This document shows, piece by piece, positions 1 through 8,245 of a stretch of DNA of 64,000 bases. The position numbers were made by a program, and so were the translations under genes. The notes below the pieces were generated by a model that saw only the letters and a program-made list of their open reading frames with translations, was not told the origin of the DNA and ran no database searches. Origin of the DNA: Chitinophaga silvatica (GTDB lineage Bacteria; Bacteroidota; Bacteroidia; Chitinophagales; Chitinophagaceae); assembly GCF_003419895.1 (NCBI RefSeq), contig NZ_QPMM01000013.1, positions 186,001-250,000 on the forward strand. Reading direction: 5' to 3'. How positions within the stretch are numbered: the first letter of the stretch is position 1; each line of letters starts with the position of its first letter.

Positions 1-314
1 AAATTCAGTTACAGCCTGAAACTACAGTTGTACCGCAGCAGGAAGTGGATTTGCATATCGAAGCATTAGAGAAGAATCATAAAGGAATGAGCAATATTGC
101 TATTCTGGCGGTTCAGTTGAATGCATTTCAACGGTATCTGGATTTAGCCATCAGTCATCATCAGCATAGTTTGGTGGTGATTCATGGAGTGGGTAAGGGC
201 AAACTGAAGGAGGAAATTCATAATATTCTCCGACGTACTCCGGAAGTAGCCAATTTTGTGAATCAGTACCATGCAAAATATGGGTATGGGGCCACTGAGA
301 TCACTTTTCGCTAA
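1..314 (+). CDS. Smr-domain protein, C-terminal fragment
   Basis: The reading frame is already open at base 3 and ends with TAA at 312-314, so this is the 3' end of a gene that starts outside the window. The GTG at 45 is an internal codon, not a start. The visible 103 residues read as an Smr domain: a DLHIEAL start motif, a helical stretch, then VVIHGVGKGKLKEEI (the typical HGxGxG-xLr loop), ending with YGATEITF. Smr domains bind or nick nucleic acids and occur in MutS2 and in stand-alone Smr proteins. In Bacteroidota this form is usually the C-terminus of a DUF2027/Smr protein; which parent it is cannot be told from this fragment. Confidence 0.85.
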   Translation, partial: IQLQPETTVVPQQEVDLHIEALEKNHKGMSNIAILAVQLNAFQRYLDLAISHHQHSLVVIHGVGKGKLKEEIHNILRRTPEVANFVNQYHAKYGYGATEITFR

Positions 315-318
315 AGTA

Positions 319-351
319 TTGATTTACTGAGAGATTTAATCTATATCTTTG
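319..351 (+). promoter_or_regulatory. Bacteroidota sigma-ABfr promoter of rnpB
   Basis: TATCTTTG at 344-351 is an exact match to the Bacteroidota -7 consensus TAnnTTTG. A TTG sits at 319-321, 22 bases upstream, in the place of the -33 element. Transcription would start about 6 bases downstream, which coincides with the first base of helix P1 of the RNase P RNA at 357. Confidence 0.75.
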
Positions 352-356
352 TAATT

Positions 357-721
357 AACTACAAACCGTGCTACCGCTTCATTGATAAGATGACGAGGAA
401 AGTCCGGACAGCGTAGAGCAACGCACCACCTAACTGGTGGGTCCTGGCAGCCGCCAGGAACAGCTAGTGCCGCAGAAAATAACCGCCTCTGCTCTGTAGA
501 GGTAAGGGTGAAAATGTGGGGTAAGAGCCCACGGCATTGACAGGTAACTGTTAGAGCGGGTAAACCTTGCGTGCTGAAATGCCATGTATACGGTCGTTTG
601 AGGGCTGCTCGTCCGAGACCGAGGGTAGGCAGATACAGACAACGTGTGAGCGTTGTCGCAGATAAATGGTAGCATCTCTACTTCGTAGAGAACAGAATCC
701 GGCTTACAGGTTTGTAGTTTT
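357..721 (+). ncRNA. rnpB: RNase P RNA (bacterial type A)
   Basis: Catalytic RNA of RNase P, which removes 5' leaders from tRNA precursors. Both universally conserved blocks are present: GAGGAAAGTCCGGAC near 395 and, at the 3' side, ACAGAATCCGGCTTACAG near 692-709, which together form the P4 core. The ends are set by a perfect 11-bp helix P1, 357-367 (AACTACAAACC) with 709-719 (GGTTTGTAGTT), followed by a T-run. AGATAAATGGTAGC before the 3' block is also typical. The length of about 365 nt fits the family. A promoter lies directly upstream. Confidence 0.96.
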
Positions 722-788
722 TTATTTTCCTTTTGAAAATCTGAAATAACCCCTTTATCTTCCATAATAATTTTAATATCTCTATCAT

Positions 789-1196
789 ATGGATCAAAAA
801 GATGAACGTACCTGGGGCACCTTGGTACATTTAGCCGGTATTGTCGGCATTTCCATTATACCCAGGGTCGGTAATGTTATTGCTGTGCTCATTCTCTGGA
901 TTTTAAAACGTAACGAATCCAAATGGTACGATGAGCAGGGAAAGGAAGCTATTAATTTTCAGATCACTATCAGTATAGTGCTGGTTGGCCTGAATGTTAT
1001 AAGCAGCATCAGAGACGGATTTTGGGAGTTGGGTTCAATGTGGTGGTCACATGGCTTTACCATTTTCCACTGGAGGAATAGCGGGTTGGAAGGTATAATA
1101 ATGGTGGTAAACATAATCTTTAGCATAGTGGCTGCAATTAAAGCCAGCAAAGGAGAAAGCTATAAGTACCCATTAAGTTTACGCCTGGTAAAGTAA
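789..1196 (+). CDS. DUF4870 (Tic20-like) membrane protein
   Basis: A 135-residue membrane protein of the DUF4870 family. It shows the family layout: WGTLVHLAGI near the N-terminus, a first membrane helix at about residues 23-40 ending in ILKRNES, then the conserved stretch DEQGKEAINFQI, and two more hydrophobic helices at about 57-72 and 100-117. Length matches the family. The function of DUF4870 proteins is unknown; a Tic20-like fold is the usual description. It stands alone between rnpB and the convergent S8 protease and ends in a shared hairpin terminator. Confidence 0.85.
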   Translation: MDQKDERTWGTLVHLAGIVGISIIPRVGNVIAVLILWILKRNESKWYDEQGKEAINFQITISIVLVGLNVISSIRDGFWELGSMWWSHGFTIFHWRNSGLEGIIMVVNIIFSIVAAIKASKGESYKYPLSLRLVK

Positions 1197-1215
1197 GATG
1201 TTTCTTAAATAAGAA

Positions 1216-1262
1216 TGCCCCTTTCATATAGCCATTAACGGTTGATGAAAGGGGCAATTTAT
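1216..1262. terminator. Bidirectional hairpin terminator
   Basis: A perfect 12-bp inverted repeat, 1216-1227 (TGCCCCTTTCAT) with 1245-1256, is followed by a T-rich stretch on the plus strand. It lies between the convergent DUF4870 and S8 protease genes and can serve both. Confidence 0.75.
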
Positions 1263-1276
1263 TTTTAATAAACCAA

Positions 1277-2971
1277 CTAGTTTTTATTAACTGTTTTCAA
1301 CTTTGGTTTATGTTGTTTCTTTTTCACATTCTCGCCTTTCAGAGTAGCAGCTAATTTCAACGCTTCATAGGTATTAACTATGCCACCAGATTTAGAGAGT
1401 TCAGAAAATTCTACCTGTTCGTCTTTTGTGCCTGGTTTGGTTACCATTTTGGTGCCATCCGGTAAAGGAGTAGCGCTTTTTTCCAACACATATTTCAGCT
1501 GTTGAGCACTGAGGTCCGGATAATAGGATAATACCAGTGCAGCTACACCGGCTACTACAGGGGAAGCCATACTGGTTCCGCTGGCAGATCTGTAAGTATT
1601 TCCTCCTGGTACTGTGGAGTAGATCTGTACACCTGGTGCAAATAAATCGACCTCACTTTTCCCGTAATTCGAGAAGTTGGCTACTTTATCATTTCCTCTG
1701 CCTGTGCTGCTTGCACCAACAGTGATGAAATTGCTTGCTTTACCACCACTCAAATAGTTAGGGTTAGGGTAGTTTGGAATTGAATCATTGTTGTTGCCAT
1801 CATTTCCGGCTGCATGAATCAATAAAACCCCTTTGGATTCTGCATATTTTACAGCATCATCTACCCAGTCCTTATGAGGAGAAAATGGCTTTCCAAAGCT
1901 CATATTAATGATTTGGGCACCATTGTCAACCGCATAGCGGATCGCCAATGCAACGTCTTTATCTCTTTCATCTCCATCCGGAACAGCTTTTACGAACATG
2001 ATCCTTACGTTATCTGCTACACCGTCGATACCTACTCCGTTGTTACGGGCAGCGCCAATGATACCGGAAACGTGGGTTCCATGGAAACCAAATTTACCCA
2101 TCACATCATTATTTCCGTATTTGTTGTCGTTGATATCTTCGAGATTATCACCAACAATTCTTTGTCTGTTGGCATTTGGAGGAGTATCACTTGCCTGAGC
2201 TTTTCTCTTCAGGTCTTTCATATACTCATCGAATTCTGTTTTGAATTCCTGGAAGGTTGGAGCCTCTCCAGGAGTACTCTTCAACAGTCTGTTCATGAAG
2301 TTGCGAGCCAGCAAAACATCCTGATTGGTTGTTTGGATGCTGTCTAGTTCCCCAACAGTAAAATCATCCTTGCCCAGGAAGTTTTTCAGGATAGATTCGC
2401 ATTTATTTACGTTTTCCTGCACCTTAGCCATGCTACGGTACTCCATTTTTTCCTGGGTATTGGATTGTTCTATCTTCACTTTAACTTGCTGCCAGATAGC
2501 ATAATCCTTATTATCCTGCGTTAAAGCAGAATCCGGGTTATGATATTTATCTTTTATTCTGAAATATTCTCTGGCTGCCTCTTCAGAATCTTCCTGCAAA
2601 CTGCTGCCATCTTTACCTCCGAGGAAGTTCCAGCCATGTATATCGTCGATATATCCGTTGTGATCATCATCTTTTCCGTTTCCAGGTATTTCGCGCGGAT
2701 TAGTCCACAATACCGATTTGAGATCTTCGTGTAAAGTATCAATTCCGGAGTCAATAACAGCTACAATAACTGGGGTGCTTTTTTTGCCTTTTAACAATTC
2801 TTTGTAGGCTTTTTCTGTAGATGTACCGTAGACACTATCAACTTCGTAAGTTAACAAATGCCAATTTTTCGGTAATGGGCCTTTACTTTGAGCTGAAGCA
2901 TTCACTGTAAAAGTTGTCATCAATGCCAGGCAACCAGCGAAGATTGCCACCTCTCGACTAAACAATTTCAT
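1277..2971 (-). CDS. Secreted S8 family serine peptidase (subtilase)
   Basis: A 564-residue subtilisin-type endopeptidase. A signal peptide covers about residues 1-28 (ends NASAQ). The catalytic triad is complete: Asp74 in AVIDSGID, His297 in FHGTHVSG, Ser467 in SGTSMASP, with the oxyanion Asn390 in HAAGND. The Asp and His blocks are 223 residues apart, against roughly 30 in classical subtilisins, so a charged, helix-rich insertion of about 190 residues separates them; it starts with an acidic GNGKDDDHNGYIDD loop that looks calcium-binding. There is no T9SS C-terminal domain: the protein ends in a basic tail. It is probably periplasmic or on the cell surface. The substrate is unknown. Confidence 0.92.
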   Translation of the reverse strand: MKLFSREVAIFAGCLALMTTFTVNASAQSKGPLPKNWHLLTYEVDSVYGTSTEKAYKELLKGKKSTPVIVAVIDSGIDTLHEDLKSVLWTNPREIPGNGKDDDHNGYIDDIHGWNFLGGKDGSSLQEDSEEAAREYFRIKDKYHNPDSALTQDNKDYAIWQQVKVKIEQSNTQEKMEYRSMAKVQENVNKCESILKNFLGKDDFTVGELDSIQTTNQDVLLARNFMNRLLKSTPGEAPTFQEFKTEFDEYMKDLKRKAQASDTPPNANRQRIVGDNLEDINDNKYGNNDVMGKFGFHGTHVSGIIGAARNNGVGIDGVADNVRIMFVKAVPDGDERDKDVALAIRYAVDNGAQIINMSFGKPFSPHKDWVDDAVKYAESKGVLLIHAAGNDGNNNDSIPNYPNPNYLSGGKASNFITVGASSTGRGNDKVANFSNYGKSEVDLFAPGVQIYSTVPGGNTYRSASGTSMASPVVAGVAALVLSYYPDLSAQQLKYVLEKSATPLPDGTKMVTKPGTKDEQVEFSELSKSGGIVNTYEALKLAATLKGENVKKKQHKPKLKTVNKN

Positions 2972-3353
2972 GTTCTATAATTTTCCCGATATTTAAAAGT
3001 ATCATGATAATGATAAAGGTATACAAAAAGCCGCTATTACATTAAACTTTAATGATAAACGTACAAAAGGTAGGTTGATTGGAGCGTTAAAAACACGTTA
3101 ATTCTCTTATCATTTAATTTAAGCTAACTCATTGAAATTCGGGAAAGTATGAAAATTTAGCAGGGGAGAGGATTTTAGCCTTAGAGGTCGATTAATGAGC
3201 TTACCACTGATCATTATATTGTTTGGGTGAAAACTTCATTATTGTAGTTTTAGGATGTTCTTTTACCCCATACCCCAATTACTCATCCCCAAAACTATTT
3301 CCATATTTTAACAAAACCCATTTCACTCATCATTAATCATTAAACTATCAGTC
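2972..3353. other. Divergent intergenic region, no gene seen
   Basis: This AT-rich spacer lies between the leftward S8 protease and the rightward phosphatase-fold gene and must hold both promoters. I found no exact TAnnTTTG box on either strand and no small ORF with a convincing start. Confidence 0.5.
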
Positions 3354-3887
3354 ATGTTGAAAACTCTTATGATGGCCGTATTATTTGCTGCCGGTACATT
3401 AGTAGCAAAGGCCGATCCGGAAGAAACCACCATTATTTTTGTGAATTCAGCTGAAACGGAAAGTTCCCCCTCTTCAGATCCAGGTTTAAGCACCAACGGA
3501 CAGGATCAGGCAAAAAGCCTGGTAGATGTATTAGAAGGAATGGAAATCGCAAACATTTACACAACTTATGCAAATCGATCTGTTGCCACAGTTACTCCCT
3601 TAGCGGAGCATCGTAAGCAAAAACTCGAATACTTTCGGTTAAACGGAGACCAGGAGCTTACGGCTAGTATTTTAAAGGACATGATAAACAGAAACAAGGG
3701 AAAAACCATTGTAATTTGTAGCGATCCCGAGCTTGTAGCATCCTTAATTAGAGAGGCCGGAGTGAAAGGGAAGGATGCCAAATCCTTACATGATAAGGGT
3801 TGCGGAAAGGCGTTACTGGTAAAAGTCAATAAAGGAAAGCCGGCAGTAGCACAAACGTTGAATATGAATTCTCAGAAAAAAGTTTAA
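3354..3887 (+). CDS. Exported histidine-phosphatase-fold protein, catalytic residues lost
   Basis: A 177-residue protein with a signal peptide (about residues 1-20, ending VAKA). The body follows the histidine phosphatase (phosphoglycerate mutase-like) pattern: a first strand TTIIFVNSAET, then DPGLSTNGQDQAKSL (usual form LSxxGxxQAxxL), then IYTTYANRSVATVTPLAEH (usual form SxxxRaxqTaxPla). The defining RHG/RHAE signature should sit in the first strand, but here reads VNSAET, so the Arg and the phospho-accepting His are missing. The second catalytic His is also absent at CSDPELVASL. It is therefore probably a non-enzymatic paralogue, perhaps a phosphate- or ligand-binding protein. It stands alone, followed by a terminator. 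Confidence 0.7.
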   Translation: MLKTLMMAVLFAAGTLVAKADPEETTIIFVNSAETESSPSSDPGLSTNGQDQAKSLVDVLEGMEIANIYTTYANRSVATVTPLAEHRKQKLEYFRLNGDQELTASILKDMINRNKGKTIVICSDPELVASLIREAGVKGKDAKSLHDKGCGKALLVKVNKGKPAVAQTLNMNSQKKV

Positions 3888-3965
3888 TATTTATAGTCGG
3901 AAGGGTAATTAATGGCTTCCGCTATTAGCTACTTTTCTCATAAGCATGGTTTCCGTTTAACGAAA

Positions 3966-3997
3966 AGCGGGGTTCTCTAACCTCGCTACTATTTTTA
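3966..3997 (+). terminator. Rho-independent terminator of the phosphatase-fold gene
   Basis: A 9-bp stem, 3966-3974 with 3979-3987 (one G-T pair, 4-base loop), is followed closely by a run of T at 3992-3996. Confidence 0.65.
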
Positions 3998-4106
3998 AGA
4001 TCATGCTTTGCCGGCTAATGGCATTAATTGTTTGTTTAAACGATCAAGAAATAGAATTGTTTATCAATCGCTTTTAAAAATCTGATCGGAAGCCTCTCCC
4101 TTCATG

Positions 4107-4141
4107 AAAATTAAAAGCTCCGGGGCAAAAGCCTCGGAGCT
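4107..4141 (-). terminator. Rho-independent terminator of the lysine-catabolism operon
   Basis: An 11-bp stem, 4116-4126 with 4131-4141 (AGCTCCGGGGC, one G-T pair), has an AAAA loop. Read leftward it is followed by TTTTAATTTT. It lies just past the ALDH7 stop codon. Confidence 0.75.
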
Positions 4142-4166
4142 GCAAAAAAAAGCATTACTTAATCTA

Positions 4167-5696
4167 TTAAAAATCAAACTTAATTCCCTGAGCTAAAGGT
4201 AAGCTCGTAGAATAATTGATTGTATTAGTCTGACGTCTCATGTATGCTTTCCAGGCATCAGAGCCACTTTCTCTTCCTCCTCCTGTTTCTTTTTCACCTC
4301 CGAAAGCACCACCAATTTCAGCGCCTGAAGTACCAATATTCACATTGGCAATTCCACAATCAGAACCGGCATTGGAAAGGAATTGTTCTGCTTCCCGCAG
4401 GTTTAAAGTCATGATAGCTGACGATAACCCCTGTGGTACATCATTTTGCATGGCAATTGCCTGATCCAGCGTCTGATATTTCATTACGTAGAGGATTGGG
4501 GCAAATGTTTCGTGCTGAACTATATCGTAGGTATTCTCCACTGCTGCAATGCATGGTTTTACATAGCATCCGGATTCGTATCCCGGGCCACTTAAAACAC
4601 CGCCTTCCACAACAAAGCTGCCGCCCTGTTGCTTAATTTGTTCTATAGAGTCTAAGTAAGCGTTTACAGCTGCTTTATCGATCAATGGGCCTACATGGTT
4701 ATGTTGATCCAATGGATTACCAATTCTCAGCTGTGCATAGGCTTTTGCTAATTTGGCAACAAAGCTGTCGTAAACACTTTCATGAATGATTAATCTGCGG
4801 GTGGAAGTACATCTTTGTCCGGCTGTTCCTACCGCGCCAAATACGGCACCGATCAACGACATATCCAGGTCGGCATCGGCGCTGATGATGATGGCATTGT
4901 TTCCACCTAATTCGAGTAATGAACGGCCTAATCTTTCACCCACGGCAGCTCCCACCGCCTTACCCATTCTGGTGGAACCTGTGGCAGAAACCAATGGAAT
5001 ACGCTTGTCGTGAGCCATCCATTCACCGGCATCCCTGCCGCCGGTGATCAGGCAGCATACTCCTTCCGGAACATGGTTGGCTGCAAAAACCTTAGCTACG
5101 ATATGCTGACAAGCCAGGGCTGTTACAGGTGTTTTCTCTGAAGGCTTCCAGATGCAAACATTTCCGCAAACCCAGGCCAGCATACTGTTCCAGCTCCAAA
5201 CCGCCACAGGGAAGTTGAAGGCAGAAATAATGGCAGTAATACCCAGTGGGTGCCACTGCTCATACATGCGGTGACCAGGGCGCTCCGAATGCATGGTTAA
5301 ACCATGTAATTGTCTGGATAACCCAACAGCCAGGTCGCAGATATCAATCATTTCCTGTACTTCTCCATAGCCTTCCTGAAGGCTTTTACCCATTTCATAA
5401 GACACCAGTTTGCCCAAATGCTCTTTATTGGCACGGAGGGCTTCCCCAATTTGTCTTACTACTTCGCCACGTTTAGGAGCCGGCCAGGTACGCCATACTT
5501 TAAAGGCTTCCTGGGCCACAGCTACTACCTGATCATAATCTTCACGGGTAGCTGTTTTAACGGTTGCAATCTCTTTATTATCTACAGGAGAAACAGAGGT
5601 AATAGCCTCACCATGTGCGGCTAACCAGTGCTGACCAGTGCTTACGCCACTTTGGGATGGCGCAATATCAAATATTTTTAAAATGTCTTCAGCCAT
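4167..5696 (-). CDS. ALDH7-family alpha-aminoadipic semialdehyde / P6C dehydrogenase
   Basis: A 509-residue NAD(P)-dependent aldehyde dehydrogenase. The active site is intact: Cys296 in GTAGQRCTSTRR, general base Glu262 in LELGGNN, Asn161 in SAFNFPVAVW and Lys184 in WKPSEKTP. The sequence style (HWLAAHGE near the start, GVPQGLSSAIMT-type segment, EKETGGGRESGSDAWK near the end) is that of the ALDH7/antiquitin group, which oxidises L-2-aminoadipate 6-semialdehyde (in equilibrium with piperideine-6-carboxylate) to L-2-aminoadipate in lysine breakdown. It is the last gene of a three-gene leftward operon, 25 bp after the HglS-like gene. The neighbours support the lysine role strongly. Confidence 0.88.
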   Translation of the reverse strand: MAEDILKIFDIAPSQSGVSTGQHWLAAHGEAITSVSPVDNKEIATVKTATREDYDQVVAVAQEAFKVWRTWPAPKRGEVVRQIGEALRANKEHLGKLVSYEMGKSLQEGYGEVQEMIDICDLAVGLSRQLHGLTMHSERPGHRMYEQWHPLGITAIISAFNFPVAVWSWNSMLAWVCGNVCIWKPSEKTPVTALACQHIVAKVFAANHVPEGVCCLITGGRDAGEWMAHDKRIPLVSATGSTRMGKAVGAAVGERLGRSLLELGGNNAIIISADADLDMSLIGAVFGAVGTAGQRCTSTRRLIIHESVYDSFVAKLAKAYAQLRIGNPLDQHNHVGPLIDKAAVNAYLDSIEQIKQQGGSFVVEGGVLSGPGYESGCYVKPCIAAVENTYDIVQHETFAPILYVMKYQTLDQAIAMQNDVPQGLSSAIMTLNLREAEQFLSNAGSDCGIANVNIGTSGAEIGGAFGGEKETGGGRESGSDAWKAYMRRQTNTINYSTSLPLAQGIKFDF

Positions 5697-5721
5697 TATA
5701 TTGGTGTATTATCAAACTAAA

Positions 5722-6612
5722 TTAGGAACTTTTTTTTGTTTGGGTTGAGTAGGTGCTTTCGAAAATCTTATCGGCATTCCCTGTTTCGAATCCTTCCCGG
5801 CGATGTTCTCTTTTAATTTCGTCGCTCTGTAGGTGCTGAAAAGCTGGTAGAACCTTCCTTTCGGCAAATTCTACATACGAACCTGCTATTGGAAATACTT
5901 CTCCATTTGCGAAGGTGGCATCAATCATCTTTGCCACTGTGCTGGATTGTAGCAGATTACCATCCGGACTGGTTTTTATTTTTCCACCGGCATCATTAAG
6001 GATGAAGCCATGTTTTTCGAGGAAGTTATTGAATTCAGCGATGGTATTATATCCGGCTGGCAGATTATGAACACTTACGGTGAAGTGGTTGAGGTAATAT
6101 CTGTTGTAGATAACCCAGGCGGCATACTCGCTTTCTGCTGCAAGCGCCTTGAAATCTGCCAGGGTAGGGGTGCGCCATAGAGCACTATGCAAAAATTTAT
6201 CTACGGCTTTGGCATCATCCAGATCCAGGTTGTTTACCGGATCACTTACCACTTCATTGGTATAGCTTTGAATGATTTGCTGTGCATTTTCACTTAATTC
6301 ACTTACCCTTAATTCACTGATGAAAATACGTGGATATTGAGGTGCCGGAGGTGCATACCACCAGGCATCCAGCTTTTTACCGGCGAAATAAAATTTCTCT
6401 CTTTTGGTATAACCGTAATGCAGAAATATTTTTTCCAGAGATTGTACACCCAACTGTGGAACTCCCATTGTTCTGAAAGCAATATGATCGTTTTCGATAT
6501 CATCGGCTTTGCTGATAATGCCTTCACTGATCATAGCTTTAATAACAGCTTCAACGTCCGGAACCCTTTGCTGATAGCGTTCCATTAAACCATTTAAAAC
6601 ATCTTGTAACAT
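5722..6612 (-). CDS. DUF1338 / HglS-type 2-oxoadipate dioxygenase/decarboxylase
   Basis: A 296-residue DUF1338 protein. Characterised members (HglS of Pseudomonas putida) are Fe(II) enzymes converting 2-oxoadipate to 2-hydroxyglutarate in lysine catabolism. Likely metal ligands are visible: His43 in DHIAFRTMG, His175 or His181 in LNHFTVSVHNL, and a glutamate in SYVEFAER (Glu247 most likely). Arg46 after His43 fits the arginine reported to read the substrate carboxylate. The length is shorter than the Pseudomonas form. It sits 12 bp after the dehydrogenase gene and 25 bp before ALDH7, so the three are co-transcribed. The family and the context agree; the exact reaction in this organism is inferred. 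Confidence 0.85.
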   Translation of the reverse strand: MLQDVLNGLMERYQQRVPDVEAVIKAMISEGIISKADDIENDHIAFRTMGVPQLGVQSLEKIFLHYGYTKREKFYFAGKKLDAWWYAPPAPQYPRIFISELRVSELSENAQQIIQSYTNEVVSDPVNNLDLDDAKAVDKFLHSALWRTPTLADFKALAAESEYAAWVIYNRYYLNHFTVSVHNLPAGYNTIAEFNNFLEKHGFILNDAGGKIKTSPDGNLLQSSTVAKMIDATFANGEVFPIAGSYVEFAERKVLPAFQHLQSDEIKREHRREGFETGNADKIFESTYSTQTKKSS

Positions 6613-6624
6613 AGTTGTTGCATT

Positions 6625-7695
6625 CTAGTTATAGTATACCGCAAAACGGTTATTGATCAAATCATTAAAAGAAACATCTTCCTGACGGATAAATCCTTCT
6701 TTTGGAAGTATCCCTTTGGCGTGCAGATCAATAACTGCACATGCAGCTCCGGCAGTGGTAAGCTGAATGGCTGTAAAATCAGTTCCTTCAATAAGCTGAT
6801 TATAGATCTTACGGGAATAGGAACGTTGAACAGAACGACCATTTATAGTACCAGAAACCGATACAAATACCAGTACCACATCCTGAGGGGTGAAAGGTAT
6901 GCTATCTTCCATTATTTCCTTCAGCGTCTCTCTTTTTTTATTCAATTTTAACTCATTCAATAAAATCTTCATAAGATGGCAATGGCCAGGATACCTTACA
7001 GTTTTATAGTCGAGATTATATACTTTATTTTCTAATATTTCGGCCAGTGCACCTAATCCGCCAGAGGTATTAAAGGCTTCATATTCTATACCGTCGAGGG
7101 CAAAACGTTCGTATCCTTCCAAAGGCATTACTTCCTTGCGAGTGCCTTCGTAGATGGCATCACACGGGTTGCAGTATTCATTGATTAAACCGTCTGTACT
7201 CCAGGTGAGGTTATACATAAGGCTGTTTGTCGGGAACTGTGGGAGGGCGCCAACACGCAGGCGTACGGCTTCCAGGGTATCAAATTGTTTGGCAATATCA
7301 TGCGCTGCAATACTGATAAAACCAGGTGCCAGGCCGCACTGAGGCATAAAGCTAACATCCGATTTTGCCGCAATCTCACGTATTGCATTGGTAGTGGCTA
7401 CATCTTCAGTGAGATCGAAATAATGTGTATGTGCTTTAGCTGCTGCGTCAGCTATTTTTACATTCAGGAAGAAAGGGCAGGCACTTAAAACCATATCTTC
7501 ACTCTGTAAGGCTTGTTGCAGGGCCGTAGCATTATTTACATCCAGCTTTAATTTACGTATACGGGCGTCCGTATTTTTTTGTAGCAATGCTTCATTGCTA
7601 TCGGCTAACGTAACTACGTAATCGCCCGATTGTTGTAAAAGAAATGCAGCAGTTTCGCCAATCTTACCGGCGCCAATAATCATAACACGTTTCAT
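6625..7695 (-). CDS. Saccharopine dehydrogenase family, probably L-lysine 6-dehydrogenase-like
   Basis: A 356-residue Rossmann-fold dehydrogenase. GAGKIGETAAFLL near the N-terminus is the dinucleotide-binding loop. Family blocks include MPQCGLAPGFISIAAHD, EAFNTSGGLGALAE and TVRYPGHCHLMKILL. The short length and these blocks resemble the single-step L-lysine 6-dehydrogenase more than the longer saccharopine dehydrogenases; this comparison is from memory of the family. Either enzyme would deliver aminoadipate semialdehyde to the ALDH7 product two genes downstream. No lysine-ketoglutarate reductase is seen here, which favours the direct lysine dehydrogenase. It is the first gene of the operon, with a promoter about 330 bp upstream. 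Confidence 0.75.
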   Translation of the reverse strand: MKRVMIIGAGKIGETAAFLLQQSGDYVVTLADSNEALLQKNTDARIRKLKLDVNNATALQQALQSEDMVLSACPFFLNVKIADAAAKAHTHYFDLTEDVATTNAIREIAAKSDVSFMPQCGLAPGFISIAAHDIAKQFDTLEAVRLRVGALPQFPTNSLMYNLTWSTDGLINEYCNPCDAIYEGTRKEVMPLEGYERFALDGIEYEAFNTSGGLGALAEILENKVYNLDYKTVRYPGHCHLMKILLNELKLNKKRETLKEIMEDSIPFTPQDVVLVFVSVSGTINGRSVQRSYSRKIYNQLIEGTDFTAIQLTTAGAACAVIDLHAKGILPKEGFIRQEDVSFNDLINNRFAVYYN

Positions 7696-8026
7696 AAAGT
7701 GAATTTTTTGCTGATGGAAACTCTATATAGTTTTAATTTTACGTATAGGCGTTACCGTTAACAATCAGGCATGTTGTTAAACAGATATAATAATCATCAA
7801 AATATTATATCAATCCAACATCATTACAAATGCATACAAGCATGTATAACAATGATGAAATACAACACGACTAACCGTTTCAGCGGTTTGTGAAAAAATA
7901 AATCAGGAATAGAAAATTTGTAAGTAATACTACTTAAGGCACATGGGAGCAGGTGCTCCTGAGATAGGAAAGTAAAGAAAGCTGTATGTTTAACAGATAA
8001 TTCATTTGTCTACCTAAAGTATCAAA
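7696..8026 (-). other. Long leader region of the lysine-catabolism operon
   Basis: If the promoter at 8027-8054 is the real one, the operon has a 5' untranslated leader of about 325 nt. It contains small inverted repeats, for example GGAGCA/TGCTCC near 7948-7961, AACCG/CGGTT near 7873-7890, and CATCATT/AATGATG near 7820-7856. I could not match it to a known riboswitch class and saw no small ORF worth reporting. Confidence 0.4.
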
Positions 8027-8054
8027 CAAATATAAGTAAATAGAATGAAAACAA
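8027..8054 (-). promoter_or_regulatory. TAnnTTTG promoter, lysine-catabolism operon
   Basis: On the minus strand TATATTTG (8034 down to 8027) matches the -7 consensus exactly. A minus-strand TTG (8054 to 8052) lies 17 bases upstream, which is a normal spacing for the -33 element. Confidence 0.6.
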
Positions 8055-8204
8055 CCTAAACAATTTCTTAATGTTTGTTTTTAGGATGATTGACACTTAC
8101 TTTTTTAAGGTTAAAAACCAATGTTTCTATCCAACAAAATCAATAAAACGCTTAAATGAATTTCAGCGATTGGAAGATCAGGAGAAGTAGTATGGGGTTA
8201 AATA

Positions 8205-8239
8205 AGAAGCAGATTGTTTAACTCAACCAATCTGCTTCT
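8205..8239. terminator. Hairpin terminator after panB
   Basis: A perfect 12-bp inverted repeat, 8205-8216 (AGAAGCAGATTG) with 8228-8239, starts 7 bases past the panB stop. The T-tract is stronger on the plus strand, but position points to panB as the gene it serves. Confidence 0.6.
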
Positions 8240-8245
8240 CTTATT

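Noticed and set aside
430..765. 111-residue ORF on the minus strand
   Set aside because: It lies over the RNase P RNA gene and has no protein-like motif; it is a chance frame.
7696..8026. Lysine riboswitch before the lysine operon
   Set aside because: I could not find the conserved lysine-riboswitch core; only small unrelated hairpins are seen.
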